Part shown: positions 17,001 through 27,826 of the stretch, one piece after another
Position numbering within the stretch: position 1 is the first letter of the stretch
How the letters are laid out: the number at the start of each line of letters is the position of its first letter
Made by a program: the position numbers and the translations under genes
Notes under the pieces: generated by a model
What the model was told of the DNA's origin: nothing
Database searches by the model: none
The model's input: the letters and a program-made list of their open reading frames with translations, nothing else
DNA from: Megaleporinus macrocephalus
Taxonomy: Eukaryota; Chordata; Actinopteri; Characiformes; Anostomidae
NCBI GenBank assembly: GCA_021613375.1
Contig: CM038720.1
Coordinates: 20,262,215 to 20,326,214 of the forward strand
Direction: 5' to 3'
Length of the DNA stretch: 64,000 nt

Positions 17001-18030
17001 TACCGAAACAGAATCGCTAAACGAACTCTCCATTTGAGCCGACAGAGAGTCGACTCACCGCTACGAGTCCTTTCCTCAGCCCTTAAAGGGCCAGCAACAG
17101 CCTGCTTAACACAGTGTCTGTGTGTGAATACTGTTCATACTAATACTGCCCCATATACACAACATTACACAACTGTATTACACACACACACACGTACGTA
17201 TATATGTGTGTGTGTGGTTAATACAGTTGTGTAATGTTCTATAGTACATTTGTCTATTTGTCTGAAAATAAAAACAATTTAAGAAAAAAAATAATTTTGA
17301 TACCTTCATATCTCACTTAAAGGAAATAGTGATTTGATTTATATTGTGATATATATCAATATCGACTGATATGAAAAAAATTATCGTGATAAGATTTTTT
17401 CCCATATCGCCCAGCCCTACACCAGCCCAGTTCTAGTTTTCTGAGTAGAGTTTGTGTTGCTGTTCATTTTTCACACTGTGTGGATGTTACTAGACTAATT
17501 TTACTGGATTCATTTTAGGAATGTTTGACACTTTTCTTCCATATGAGCCAGAGCTTTTAGTGGTACCATTCCTCTTTGAAGGCTGGGTGAAATGAATTAA
17601 ACAAGTAATGCAGTGATATTTTCCAAATGGAATGGACTAAAATTATATTCAGGTTGGATTTTAAGTTCTAAACTAAACTCACGTTTTACCTGATGATAAT
17701 CATCCTTAAGGTATGTCAAGATTTTTTTCAAGCGCAAATATTTCAGTCAGCAATGAGAAACATGAAAACCATCCTGCCTCTGCGACTTGACCTGGGCTGC
17801 TCATAATAGGGGGGTAGTTCAAAGTCACTCTAACTTTTGAGGATAGGCTTGTTTGTTTGTATGGAATGAAAACTGCTCAGTGTCTGCTATATCTGCGTGT
17901 ATGTCAAAAGCTACTGTTTGTGTGTGAACATGATGGCCAGTTCAGACAAGATTCAGCCAGTTAATGCACCAGTATTGTTAACAGCTTCCGCGTTCAAATA
18001 ATTCTCTTTGTACAAGTTTCTTTCATCAAG

Positions 18031-18072
<42 letters not shown>

Positions 18073-21000
18073 TGAACCCGTTTCTTCTTTTAACAGATAA
18101 CGAAAAAGACTCCAGTCTCCACAGCAGGACCCATGATAACAAAGCTGATCATCACAAAAGCCCTGAACAACAAAGGCCTAACGAGTCAGGCTACTGTCCA
18201 GGCTCCTGTGGTCACAGGTGATTTTCTCTGTCTTGTACTGAATACCTGTATATGGTGTAAATGACAGAGAGGCTACTGAACAGTGCTGGACTAGTGCACC
18301 TCAGTGAGCCGAGGAGAGTTTTAAATGATGTGAACGCTGGTTCTAAATTGTTGTCATCTCAGTAATATTGGTGTTTTTGGTCTAAAGTGTTCCTGTACTA
18401 CTTTCCCCTCAGGGAGGGTCCTTTCACAGACCACGCCATTGACTCCACCACGGAGCATCACTGTTGGGGAAACAGTCAGTACGACGCCACAGAGCATCTC
18501 CAGCAGCAGCAAAGTGGCCATCTCTCCCCTCAAGTCTCCCAGCAAGGTAGGGTTCTTGAATGATGCCCAGGTGTGCCTTTGGTTTTCAAACTTTCTGTAT
18601 AATTTGATGGTTAAGATGTAAACAGTCATTCAGAGAGGTTTGATTGAAAATTGTTTGTTGTAGATAAGCTAAAGACTTCTTCATAGTAGTGGTGATGGCA
18701 ATCACTGTTATGATGTGTACAACTTGTATTTAGCCGTTTTATTTACTCTTTAAAGCCATTAGGGAGCCCCAGATGTCGTGAGTTTTTATTCGAAACAAGT
18801 CTTAATGTTAAATTACAATTTTGTGCTGCAACACGCTGCCTGTACTTCCTTGCCGTAAATTAAAGTATGTTTTTTTTCTGAAATTATCTTAAAACTAATG
18901 TAAAACTGTGTCTCAGCTTTTGCATATTCATAACCATGTTGTGTTATAACTTTCTGTGATGAAGCTTTTAGACAATAGAAGATTACCGTGCAGGAGTAAT
19001 ATCTTTTATTTATTAGAGAATCAAAGGAAAATAAATTATTTGAATATGAGCTGTATAGGTGTGTATGTGGCCAATGCTGTCATTCCTCTAAGGTAGGGGA
19101 CTCTGGTCCTGCAAACTCCAGCACTGTTTGATTATAGGCTGGTTGCTTAAGATGATGTTGAATAGAGATGGAAAGATCAATCGGCTATGTATCGGTATCA
19201 GCCAATTTTTAATCAAAATATGCGATCGGCCGATATTTCTGCTGTGCAGACCAGATCTGACCGGTGCGAACAGTACAGCAGCAACAATTCAAGATCTACA
19301 TTTAATTATTTGTTTAAAATGGTTATTTTAACCAAAAAACTGCAGAGTCTTTGTTTAATGACTGCAGTTTTTACTGCGTTTATTTAATTAGCTTTTTTCG
19401 TTTTTCTAAATTTTTTCTAAACTGAATGATTGTAGTATTGAGGATATTTGTTTGATTTTCTTTGTTTATTTACTGTTAATTTTGTTAAAAAATATTATGC
19501 TGTTTCACATGAGCTTGTTAGAAATGGTAATAAACCAGTTTAGACCATGTTTCATGACTTGCTGGCACTAATAACTACTTGTAGCCCCGCTGCGTCGTAA
19601 TCCCCGCCCTCGTTCAGTATTGGCCAGTCGCGTTGAAAGTTGATCGGCGATTGGAATTGGCCTCAGAAACGCAGAACAAGTCTGTTACAAGCAGTGTGTG
19701 CGTATCATCTGCAGGCTTTTTAGCACTACACGCTGACTTCTAGCAAGAAGTTAAAGATCGAGTACAATTTTATGGATTTGTGATAGAAAAACATGGCGTG
19801 TTGGTGTGGAGGAGCTCTTGGCCAATCATACTGAGAATGTCTCAGCCTGCTTAACTGGACTTCTGTGACAGATGTGATTTCGGGCATCCTGGTAAGATTA
19901 AGGAGTTTAAAGGCTGCAAGTATGATACAAAACCTCAGCATTAGTGTTAATGTTATGGAAATGTATCAGGAAGTGTTGTACAGTATGGTACTGTCTACAG
20001 TTAACATTGACTTTACTGTGCAGCAAGGATCCAGCAGCAAAATATCCTCAGTAGCACTAAGTACCTTTGTTAATCACCACCTACATTCTGAAGCCCTGGT
20101 CACTTTTACTCATCAGTGTGAATGATGTGTGAATGATCAGTGATCACTGACTGTGATCTTTAGAAGATCCTGCAAAAATATCTAATGTAGAAAATCAGTG
20201 TGTAGTAACAGCTGATGGGTGTTATGCACACACAGCTGAAGTTAAACGGTGTCATCTTGTGCATCTATTAAGTTTACCTTCTCAAACATACCTCAGCTCA
20301 TTCAGATAATTGCTCGATGTAGCAGATCTGTTTAAGCAGGAAATCACTAAATTGGGTCTGTCTGTCCATGATTGGACTTTGAGATCCATGCACTAATGTA
20401 TCTTTCTGAATATTTGGTGTGATATTTATAATAGTAATACACTGCCATCAAGCTCACAGCACACTTGTATATAAGAACCTAATTAGTCTTTCACAGAATT
20501 GTCTCTCTTCTTTCCTTTCTGACCAACCTGTAGCTGACAGTAGTTTCAGTGGCCAGTCAGGCTTCAAACTCTCCTCAGAAGTCTGTGGCACTGCCTCTGA
20601 ATGTGGCTCTGGGCCAGCAGATCCTCACTGTCCAGCAGCCTTCCACAACCTCCCCAGTTAAAGCAGGAACCAGCCAGTCCGCTGCCCAGGTACCTTACTC
20701 GCTTACCTTCAGAGTGCTCACTAAAGTATATGCACTGTTATCAAGTAGCACTAGTGCTGCTGTTGTGAGAAGAGCTTGTGTTTTGATGGGTAAAGAAGTT
20801 GAGTAATATTCGCTTGATGCACTGATATTTTTTGTATTGGAGTTATAGTGAACAAGCTGCGCACCTTTCCAAATAGACTGGGTGCATAAAGGAAAAACGT
20901 CGGCAGTGCCACCATAATTTGCTTAAATCCGCATTAGCACAGGTGTGTTTCAGCAGATGGCCCTCTACAGTGTGCTGAAACATGCCTAAGCTGGTGTGAG

Positions 21001-22152
21001 ATCATTCAGTCAATATAGCAAATTATGCTGGTGCTGTGTTTTCCCTGTCTTTGTACCAACTGATGCAGGAGAACTTCTTTTCTGAGGTCCTTTTAATAGT
21101 TTGTCCACTGCTTGTACCATCCAGCACCATTACAGATAGCTGGTATTGATATTGTGTTACTAAGCATGTTTTATTTTTTTTGCTTTGGTTTAAATGCATG
21201 TGAAAGAATCTAATGATGTACCTGGTTTTGCCTCCCCTCACAGGCAGTGAAGCCAGTTCAGACAGTGGCAGTGGGTGCCGTTGGCCAGCCCCAATTTAAA
21301 ACAATCATCCCCCTTGCGACTCCCCCCAATGTGCAGCAAATCCAGGTGCCTGGCAGCCGCTTTCATTATGTGCGACTGGTTACAGCAACCACAGGTGGCA
21401 ACACAGCACAGACAGCCAGCCCCACCACTAACACCAACCCTTCCATCCAGCCAGGTACCGTGTCAGATCATACATATTTTTATATTTTTAAGATGTACAG
21501 ATTTATTGGGGGACTCTTTTGCCTTGCAGTGTCCAGCATGAATTTCTAAAACATAATTCTAGTTTTAGGGCAAAATCTTAAAAACTCAAAACTATTATAA
21601 GATATTGTCTCAGGTATTAAACATCTTTGTAACTGTTTTTAAACTTGCTGTGAGGGGCTTTAGCCACATTAAAAGCTTTCACTGTGAACGTTTGTGACTA
21701 AGGCTGCGTTCACACAACAGGTAAACATGGCCCAGGTCTGATTTACTTGTTAGGCTGCTCACAGTGTCTTTTAAATCTAATTTATATCCAGCATGATCTT
21801 CTAGAGATGGACTGGTCAGCGTTTTTGAGGCAGATTCCGATCTCCTTTCAACGCGATCGTCCGATACCGATTGAGGGCGACATCTGAAAAGTATTTCTAC
21901 TAGGAACGGCAGAGCGTGGATCCAGGAGGAATATTAAGCAGCAGAACGCCACATCTTCTACAGCCGAGAAGAGCTGCTTATATAGAACTATAAACTCAGT
22001 CACTCTGACTTCTTAGTTCTTTTAGCTCTCTGGCTGTTGCTGCTGTACTGTTCGTACCGGTCAGATCTGGTCTGCATTAATTTGAAAGTTTTGCTGTTCA
22101 CGCTGCCACAGATAGCCTTTGTGCCGCATAAAAAAAAAAAAAAAAAAAAAAG

Positions 22153-22245
<93 letters not shown>

Positions 22246-23203
22246 AAGGTTGTATTTTTACCACCTACATAATTTTAGCCAAAGTGTCTCTAGAAGGATG
22301 GACATCATCCTGTTTACATCTTAATTATTTAATCATGGAGAAAACTTAAATTGGTAATATGTGTCTTAAACCTTAAAGAGAAATGTTTTGGCTCTTTCTG
22401 GCATTACAGGTTAGCCCTAAACATGCATCTTCATTGAGATTACTTTTAATTTATGCAAATATTGAAGCACTCATAATTAGAAAAACTGTGTAAGCATTGG
22501 TAAAGTTCTGAAGCTAATCTTTTTCTTCTCAGTTCAGCTGTGCTACAGAAATAGGCCATCTTGATTTCCTTGTTTTTGTGATGTCACAAAGTCAACGCAT
22601 TTATAGTTATTTGCCTATTCGGCATATCACAGCTCGGGCTGTGTTTAGACTGCAGGTAAATGAGATCTTTACAGATGACTGTCCGCGCCGTTATTTGCAA
22701 ATGATCAGATTGGATTTGTGTGTTTAGACATCACCATCCTGTCTGCATGGGTTGCTGCAGTAACGGTGGAGGCACCAGTAACTGTGTAGCTGTGATGGTG
22801 ATGCGGATTTCAAGCGTGGAAGAGATGGAGATGCCACATCTCACTCTCCAAACAGTTGCAAATTGTTCTGTTCCACAGCGCGTACGAGTAAAGATTCAAA
22901 GTGATGCAGAAGATGCGTATACATTTTAAGTGTCCAGACTGAAACACATCCGTAAAAATTTTAAACCGCCTTCTAATGTGGTTTGGGTCTGATTTGCAAA
23001 TACTGGATTTGATGTTTTTTGATGTGCACACTGTGAAGTCAGTCTGGAGGTGGTAAATATCAGATTTGGGATGGCAGCCTAAACAAGACCGGTATGGCTA
23101 TGTCAGAGAAAATTTGATGTCCTTCAGGGAGGAGGTCTGATTCCATAACAGTTGCTGTATGAATTAAATTCTAGGCTAAGAGGTGACAGGCTTTGGGTCG
23201 TAA

Positions 23204-23237
<34 letters not shown>

Positions 23238-26200
23238 AGGAGAAAGTAGGGAGTGGTTATGGTGCACTCAGTGTTTGTTTTCCCTGCTGTTTTCACAGGC
23301 AAGCCCATGGTGATGAACACTGCAGCTGTCAGGATGTCTGTTCCCATCGTCCCAGCTCAGACTGTCAAACAGGTAACATCACACTTCACTCGGCTGACAG
23401 CTGCAAGACATTTTGGTGGAAGAAAACAGGACCCATCACTATTTTATAGTACTGCTGATCAACAAGATTAAAATCCTACCTTCTGATTCGTCTTATTCTC
23501 CATGACAACAGGCAACAGCCATCTTTCTGTACTTTGTGTAAGAGCGTCTGGTGCTGCAGCTGATCTATAAATGTAGATTAAGACTGCAGTGATGATAAAC
23601 ATACAGTTTAAGTAGTTTAATATGCTCAGTTTTTCACAATAACTGAAAGAAGAGGAGTATTTCTTGTCAACAACAGTGTTATAAACTGTTATGAAGCTTG
23701 GGTGAAGCGGATGAGTCAGAGATAGCGTTTCCCTTCTGCATAGCAATTTAGAGCAAAAAAGTTTGAGGCAGTTCTAGCTAATGTAGTTTATTATTGACGG
23801 ACAGACACACGTAGCATTGCAGACAAATCCTCAGGAGCCGCATTCATTAAGCAGAAATCAGCATCAAACAGTGCGGCTGCAGTGAAAGGTTTAAGAAGGG
23901 TGTAAATCTGCTCTTTGATTGGATCATTATTGTTTTTTACTGTTTTAGTGCTGTGTGCAGGTGTGAGCTCAACTGTAATTTATTAGATGTAGTGTAAGTT
24001 TGAATAAGAACAATGGGTGAGGTGAGGTTGTCCCATTCAGACTCCTTAGTGCCACTTTGGGCTTCTCCAGTGTAACGTTGTTAATTTTGTGTTGATGTTG
24101 TTGATTTGAAGTAGTAACGCCGAAACTTCTAATACTGAAGAAAGAAACAAGCTCTTGAAAGTGGGCCAAAGAAAGTGAATATGAAGGTGTGGTCTTATGA
24201 TTTACTGGTCCATAAGTATTTGGACAGTGACAATGTAATATGCAGCCCAAAGAAGCATCATCGATGCAAAATCATCATTGAAGGTAGTCATCATTAAGCT
24301 GAAAAAACAAAACAAACCTTCCAGAGAGAGAGCAAGAACTTCTTGAGTGACCACATTAACAATATGGTGCTTTTTAAAAAGAAGGAATGCATATTGGTGA
24401 GCTCAGCAACAACAGAAGACCTGGAAGCCCGCTTTAGTGGATGATCACAGAATTTTTTTCAGTAAGAAATACTCCTTTACAACATATGGTTCAGTCATGG
24501 GCGTTCCAGAGAAGATCAATATATCACTGTCAAGAGTCCCGTCGATTTTAATGGTACTTCACATCAGAAATGAACAACTGCTCAAGAACTTATTGGAGCA
24601 GAAAAATAAATGTTTTTAAATGGGAAGGTTGGTCACCAGTCAGTTGACCTGCTCTCAGCATACTGAAGACAAAACTGTTGGCAGAAAGACCCCCAAACAA
24701 ACAGCAATTAAGGGCGACTGTAGTAAAGACCTGGCAAAGCATCTTAAGGGAGAGAACTCAGCATTTGTTTATGTCCATGGCTTGGATTTGCATCCAAGTA
24801 TTAAAAATTGTATTTATAGTTGTTAGTTTATCCAGTTACTTTTAAACCTGTATAAAATGGTTCCAATTCCTAAACATCTAAAGGAATATTTTTCTTAATA
24901 TTTTTTAAGCTGTAGGTGTTCGTTTTAAATCTCTTGTGATGGTGTACAAAACGAGAATTTTGTCTAAATGCTTGTGAACCAGACTGTATGAGATGTTTGA
25001 CAGAATATTTGGTTTGGCTAGGATCTCCTGCATATTGGAGATGTTAAGTTATGGTTATTCAGTCCACCAGTGACATCCATTGGACGTAATCTCAGAAATA
25101 GAGCCTTGCTTTATCTTTACCCTGGAGGTGGCACACCTGCTTAAACTAAAACAGACATCAAATAGTTTTTTTTAATGGCTACAATTAACTAGTTTTAGGC
25201 CATGACTAGTTGTATTGGGGTGGTGGATGTTGGAAACATCACTTTTAAGTCCTCCGACCTCTGTGTCTGTTTTACATTGCTCTCTCCTCAGGTGGTGCCA
25301 AAGCCCATGACCTCAGCAGCCCAGGTGATGACCACCAACCAGACACAGCAGCGACTCATTATGCCAGCTACCCCACTGCCTCAGATCCAGCCCAACCTGA
25401 CAAACCTTCCTCCCGGCACTGTTCTGGCCCCTGCCCCAGGCACCGGGAACATGGGCTACGCTGTGTTGCCAGCTCAGTACGTCACTCAGGTCTGTGTTTA
25501 ACCCTGAGTACATGTTGAAGAAGGCGATGTAAGGGGCAGCTGTCCTATTAGACAGTGTTAGCTTTAGATTATGCAGCTAGCACAGAGATTTTGCTTTGTG
25601 TAATGCTGTACAGCATGTAAGAAAATATTAAAAGTATTGCTGTGTTTTGTGGTACTGTATTGATTCTTGAAAGCACAGTAACTATTTGTTATCAGTAGTT
25701 CACAATTTAAATTTGTATCAGACTGTGGTTCATTTAGTATTGTGTTTAAATCCCTGATCTGTAGATATCGCCATTAGACTCGTTTAATCGAACATCAATA
25801 AGTAGTGCACATAGCCATATGAGCCACACATTAGCCCTGCTGTCGGAAAATCTTGAGTCTGTTCTTGAGTCATTCCACAGCCATCCGTGTCCAGGAGTCT
25901 AGGAGAGTGTAATTGGTCTCACTCTCTCACCCATCACTCAGCACAGTGCTGCCCAAGTCAGGCATCTGTTAGCTGACGTAGCAGAATTGGCAGTTAAAGT
26001 TCTCCTCCACGCTTGTTGAGCCGTCCAGTGATGTTTGTATTAGTTGGACAGCTACAAATATCCTCCCGTTTTGTTTTTTAGCTCCCACAGTCGGCTTTTG
26101 TGACTTTGGCCAGCAGCTCAAGTTTCTCCACCCCCACCTCCATTCAGACCCAGGCCAGGCTTCCTCTCAACGGGTAAGCGATCCACCATTCGCTGTATTT

Positions 26201-27826
26201 GATCCAAACCTTTTTGTGGCGGTACAGCACTATAATCTGCTTGTTTATGGAAAGGGACTTGACTGTCCAGCACGTTGACACTGTGCAGTAATATAATGCC
26301 AGTGCAGCATTAGGGGATCTCTTTACCTCATTTAAGAAGCTTCATTTACACAAACGATACCATATTTTTTTACTTGTTTACTTGTTTAGCTATTTGTTTT
26401 TGGTTTAATGGAAAAAACTAAACAATTTTCGCCCTTGTTGCAGTTTATCAGCATCAGATACAACCTCAAGGCCACGAAAGCCTTGTAACTGCACCAAGTC
26501 ACAGTGCTTAAAGCTGTAAGTGTGATCTCACTTGTGGGCATGCTCATTCATTTTCAGCATGACATTGTTTTTTCTAAGAGTTTTGAAAGATTACTGAAGG
26601 ATGTCTGCTTTACCTGCAGGTATTGTGACTGCTTTGCAAATGGGGAATTTTGTAACAACTGCAACTGTGTAAATTGCTTCAACAACCTTGACCATGAGAG
26701 CGAACGGCTGAAGGCAATTAAGGTATTGTGGAGAACTTACCGTGTTTATATTATTGGCTTGCGTTTTCCTTTGTAGCTTGTTTGAACAAACAGAGAAGAT
26801 TGAGCAGAATCCTGGTCTTCTCTGAAATAATGAAAGCTTAACCATTCCACCGTTGTAGGCTTGTTTGGACAGAAACCCTGTGGCTTTCAAGCCTAAGATC
26901 GGCAAAGGAAAAGAAGGAGAATCAGACAGAAGACACAGCAAAGGTTGCAACTGCAAAAAGTCTGGCTGTCTGAAGAACTACTGCGAGTGCTACGAGGTGA
27001 GCTTACTCTCTCCTCTGTGCCTCCATTATATGGGTGGCTATATTTTTCTGTTTGCTATAACCAGTAAACAAAATATTAATATTAAAATAATAGTGTTCAT
27101 TAATGTGAGTAAGCACTCCCCCCCACTGTTCCTAGGCAAAGATCATGTGCTCCTCAATCTGTAAGTGCGTGGGCTGTAAAAACTTTGAGGAAAGTCCAGA
27201 GAGGAAGACTTTGATGCATTTGGCTGATGCCGCAGAAGTACGGGTGCAGCAGCAGACCGCAGCTAAGACCAAGCTGTCTTCTCAGATATCAGACCTCCTT
27301 ACCAGAACCACACCGGCCATCACCAGCGGAGGGGGGAAGTAAGGCCTGCTTTTTAATTTTCAAACTCTGTGGTATACTTTCACAGCTAAATGTGACCACC
27401 TGCTTTTGGAATCATTACCGTAGCCAAGGGCTGGGTGATATGGACCAAAAATATTTTTTCAAAATTGGTGGAACTCCCTTTTTAATTTTTAAAAATTTTT
27501 TTTTTATTGGCATTCTTGTTAAAGATGCTCTGCGTTAGAGCTTTGATCTTTTGTTTCTCTCACCATCAATTCATAAGAATCTCCTGTAATCAGTACTCTC
27601 TTTATTCTTTCTGTCTCTCTCACCCAGGTTACCATACACGTTTGTAACTAAAGAGGTGGCTGAGGCGACGTGCGACTGCCTGCTGGAGCAGGCCGAGAAG
27701 GCTGAGATGGCGAACGAGCCGCAGGCTCTGGCCGAGAGGCTCATCCTGGAGGAGTTTGGCCGCTGCCTCCGCAGAATCATCAGCTTTGCTAGCAAAGCCA
27801 AGACAGACTGCTCCATCAACTGCTAG
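14099..27826 (+). CDS. lin54: LIN54, MuvB/DREAM complex CXC-domain DNA-binding subunit (complete coding region, 13 coding exons)
   Basis: LIN54 is the DNA-binding subunit of the MuvB core (DREAM and MYB-MuvB complexes); it recognises the CHR element of cell-cycle genes in the nucleus. Coding exons: 14099-14827 (exon from 14086), 18097-18217, 18413-18546, 20534-20689, 21244-21454, 23299-23372, 25292-25489, 26082-26173, 26444-26515, 26620-26722, 26859-26996, 27136-27338, 27628-27826. All junctions are GT-AG, phases join, and the total is 2430 nt or 809 codons. The N-terminus [19 protein letters not shown] is conserved and followed by long S/T/Q-rich sequence. Tandem CRC (CXC) motifs lie in the exons from 26444 to 27338: first [20 protein letters not shown], then linker [12 protein letters not shown], then [20 protein letters not shown]. 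The tyrosines in LKLYC and LKNYC are the known DNA contacts. The C-terminal helices end CSINC. Longer than human (749 by memory), partly from the exon at 20534-20689. Several introns carry hAT elements and MITEs. Confidence 0.97.
16228..17419. mobile_element. non-autonomous hAT element with 8-bp target duplication
   Basis: Ends TAGGGCTGGGCGATA and TATCGCCCAGCCCTA are perfect 15-bp inverted repeats. The flanking 8-bp direct repeat CACCAGCC is perfect (16220-16227 and 17420-17427). It is 1192 bp long with no intact transposase. It lies in the LIN54 intron after the first coding exon and contains an internal perfect hairpin at 17161-17238. Confidence 0.9.
17161..17238. repeat. perfect 19-bp inverted repeat enclosing (AC)n/(GT)n
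   Basis: 'aacattacacaactgtatt' (17161-17179) is the exact reverse complement of 17220-17238. The two arms enclose an AC run, a short 'gtacgtatata' centre and a GT run, so about 35 bp of stem could pair. Confidence 0.9.
18035..18068 (+). repeat. poly(A) tract, 34 bases
   Basis: Uninterrupted A run about 30 bases upstream of the LIN54 exon starting at 18097. No retrotransposon body was recognised in front of it. Confidence 0.95.
18660..19020 (+). mobile_element. eroded MITE copy related to 6232-6909
   Basis: Shares 'agtggtgatggcaatcac' and 'aactttctgtgatgaagcttttag' with the COPS4 intron 1 element. It lies in a LIN54 intron and the ends are not clear. Confidence 0.45.
19163..19672 (+). mobile_element. 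truncated relative of the 12703-13664 hAT element
   Basis: Begins TAGAGATGG and follows the same order of blocks ('atcggctatgtatcggtatc', 'gccgatatttct', 'catgagctt', 'ttgatcggcgat'). It has internal deletions and lacks the right terminal repeat. Confidence 0.75.
20540..20689 (+). other. LIN54 exon not matched in the human protein as recalled
   Basis: The 156-nt phase-0 exon (20534-20689) encodes 52 residues, Q/S/T/P-rich, between LKSPSK and AVKPVQTV. The human sequence, as I remember it, passes directly from LKSPNK to AVKSTVQT. Length divisible by three means skipping would keep frame. Confidence 0.45.
21802..22108 (-). mobile_element. fragment of the same hAT family, inverted
   Basis: Begins TAGAGATGGACTGGTC and reads as the reverse complement of the right half of the 12.7-kb element, with 'tactgttcgtaccggtcaga' as the shared block. 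It ends at the poly(A)-(TA)n tract. Confidence 0.65.
22131..22236. repeat. A-tract followed by long (TA)n microsatellite
   Basis: About 21 A, then about 39 TA dinucleotides. It lies in a LIN54 intron, and length is likely unstable and prone to assembly error. Confidence 0.9.
23203..23228. repeat. (TG)n microsatellite
   Basis: About 13 TG dinucleotides followed by (GA)n, 70 bases upstream of the LIN54 exon at 23299. Confidence 0.9.
24205..24990. mobile_element. decayed DNA transposon (Tc1-like terminal repeats)
   Basis: The left end 'tccataagtatttggacagt' and the right end 'tgtctaaatgcttgtgaacc' are degenerate inverted copies of the 'ataagtatttggacagtga' ends common on fish Tc1-like elements. 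The interior includes 'catgggcgttccagagaaga' and 'gtttatgtccatggcttgga', which fit decayed transposase sequence, with frames broken throughout. It lies in a LIN54 intron. Confidence 0.55.

Noticed and set aside
22037..22349. frames full of Ile-Tyr repeats
   Set aside because: Translations of the (TA)n microsatellite.
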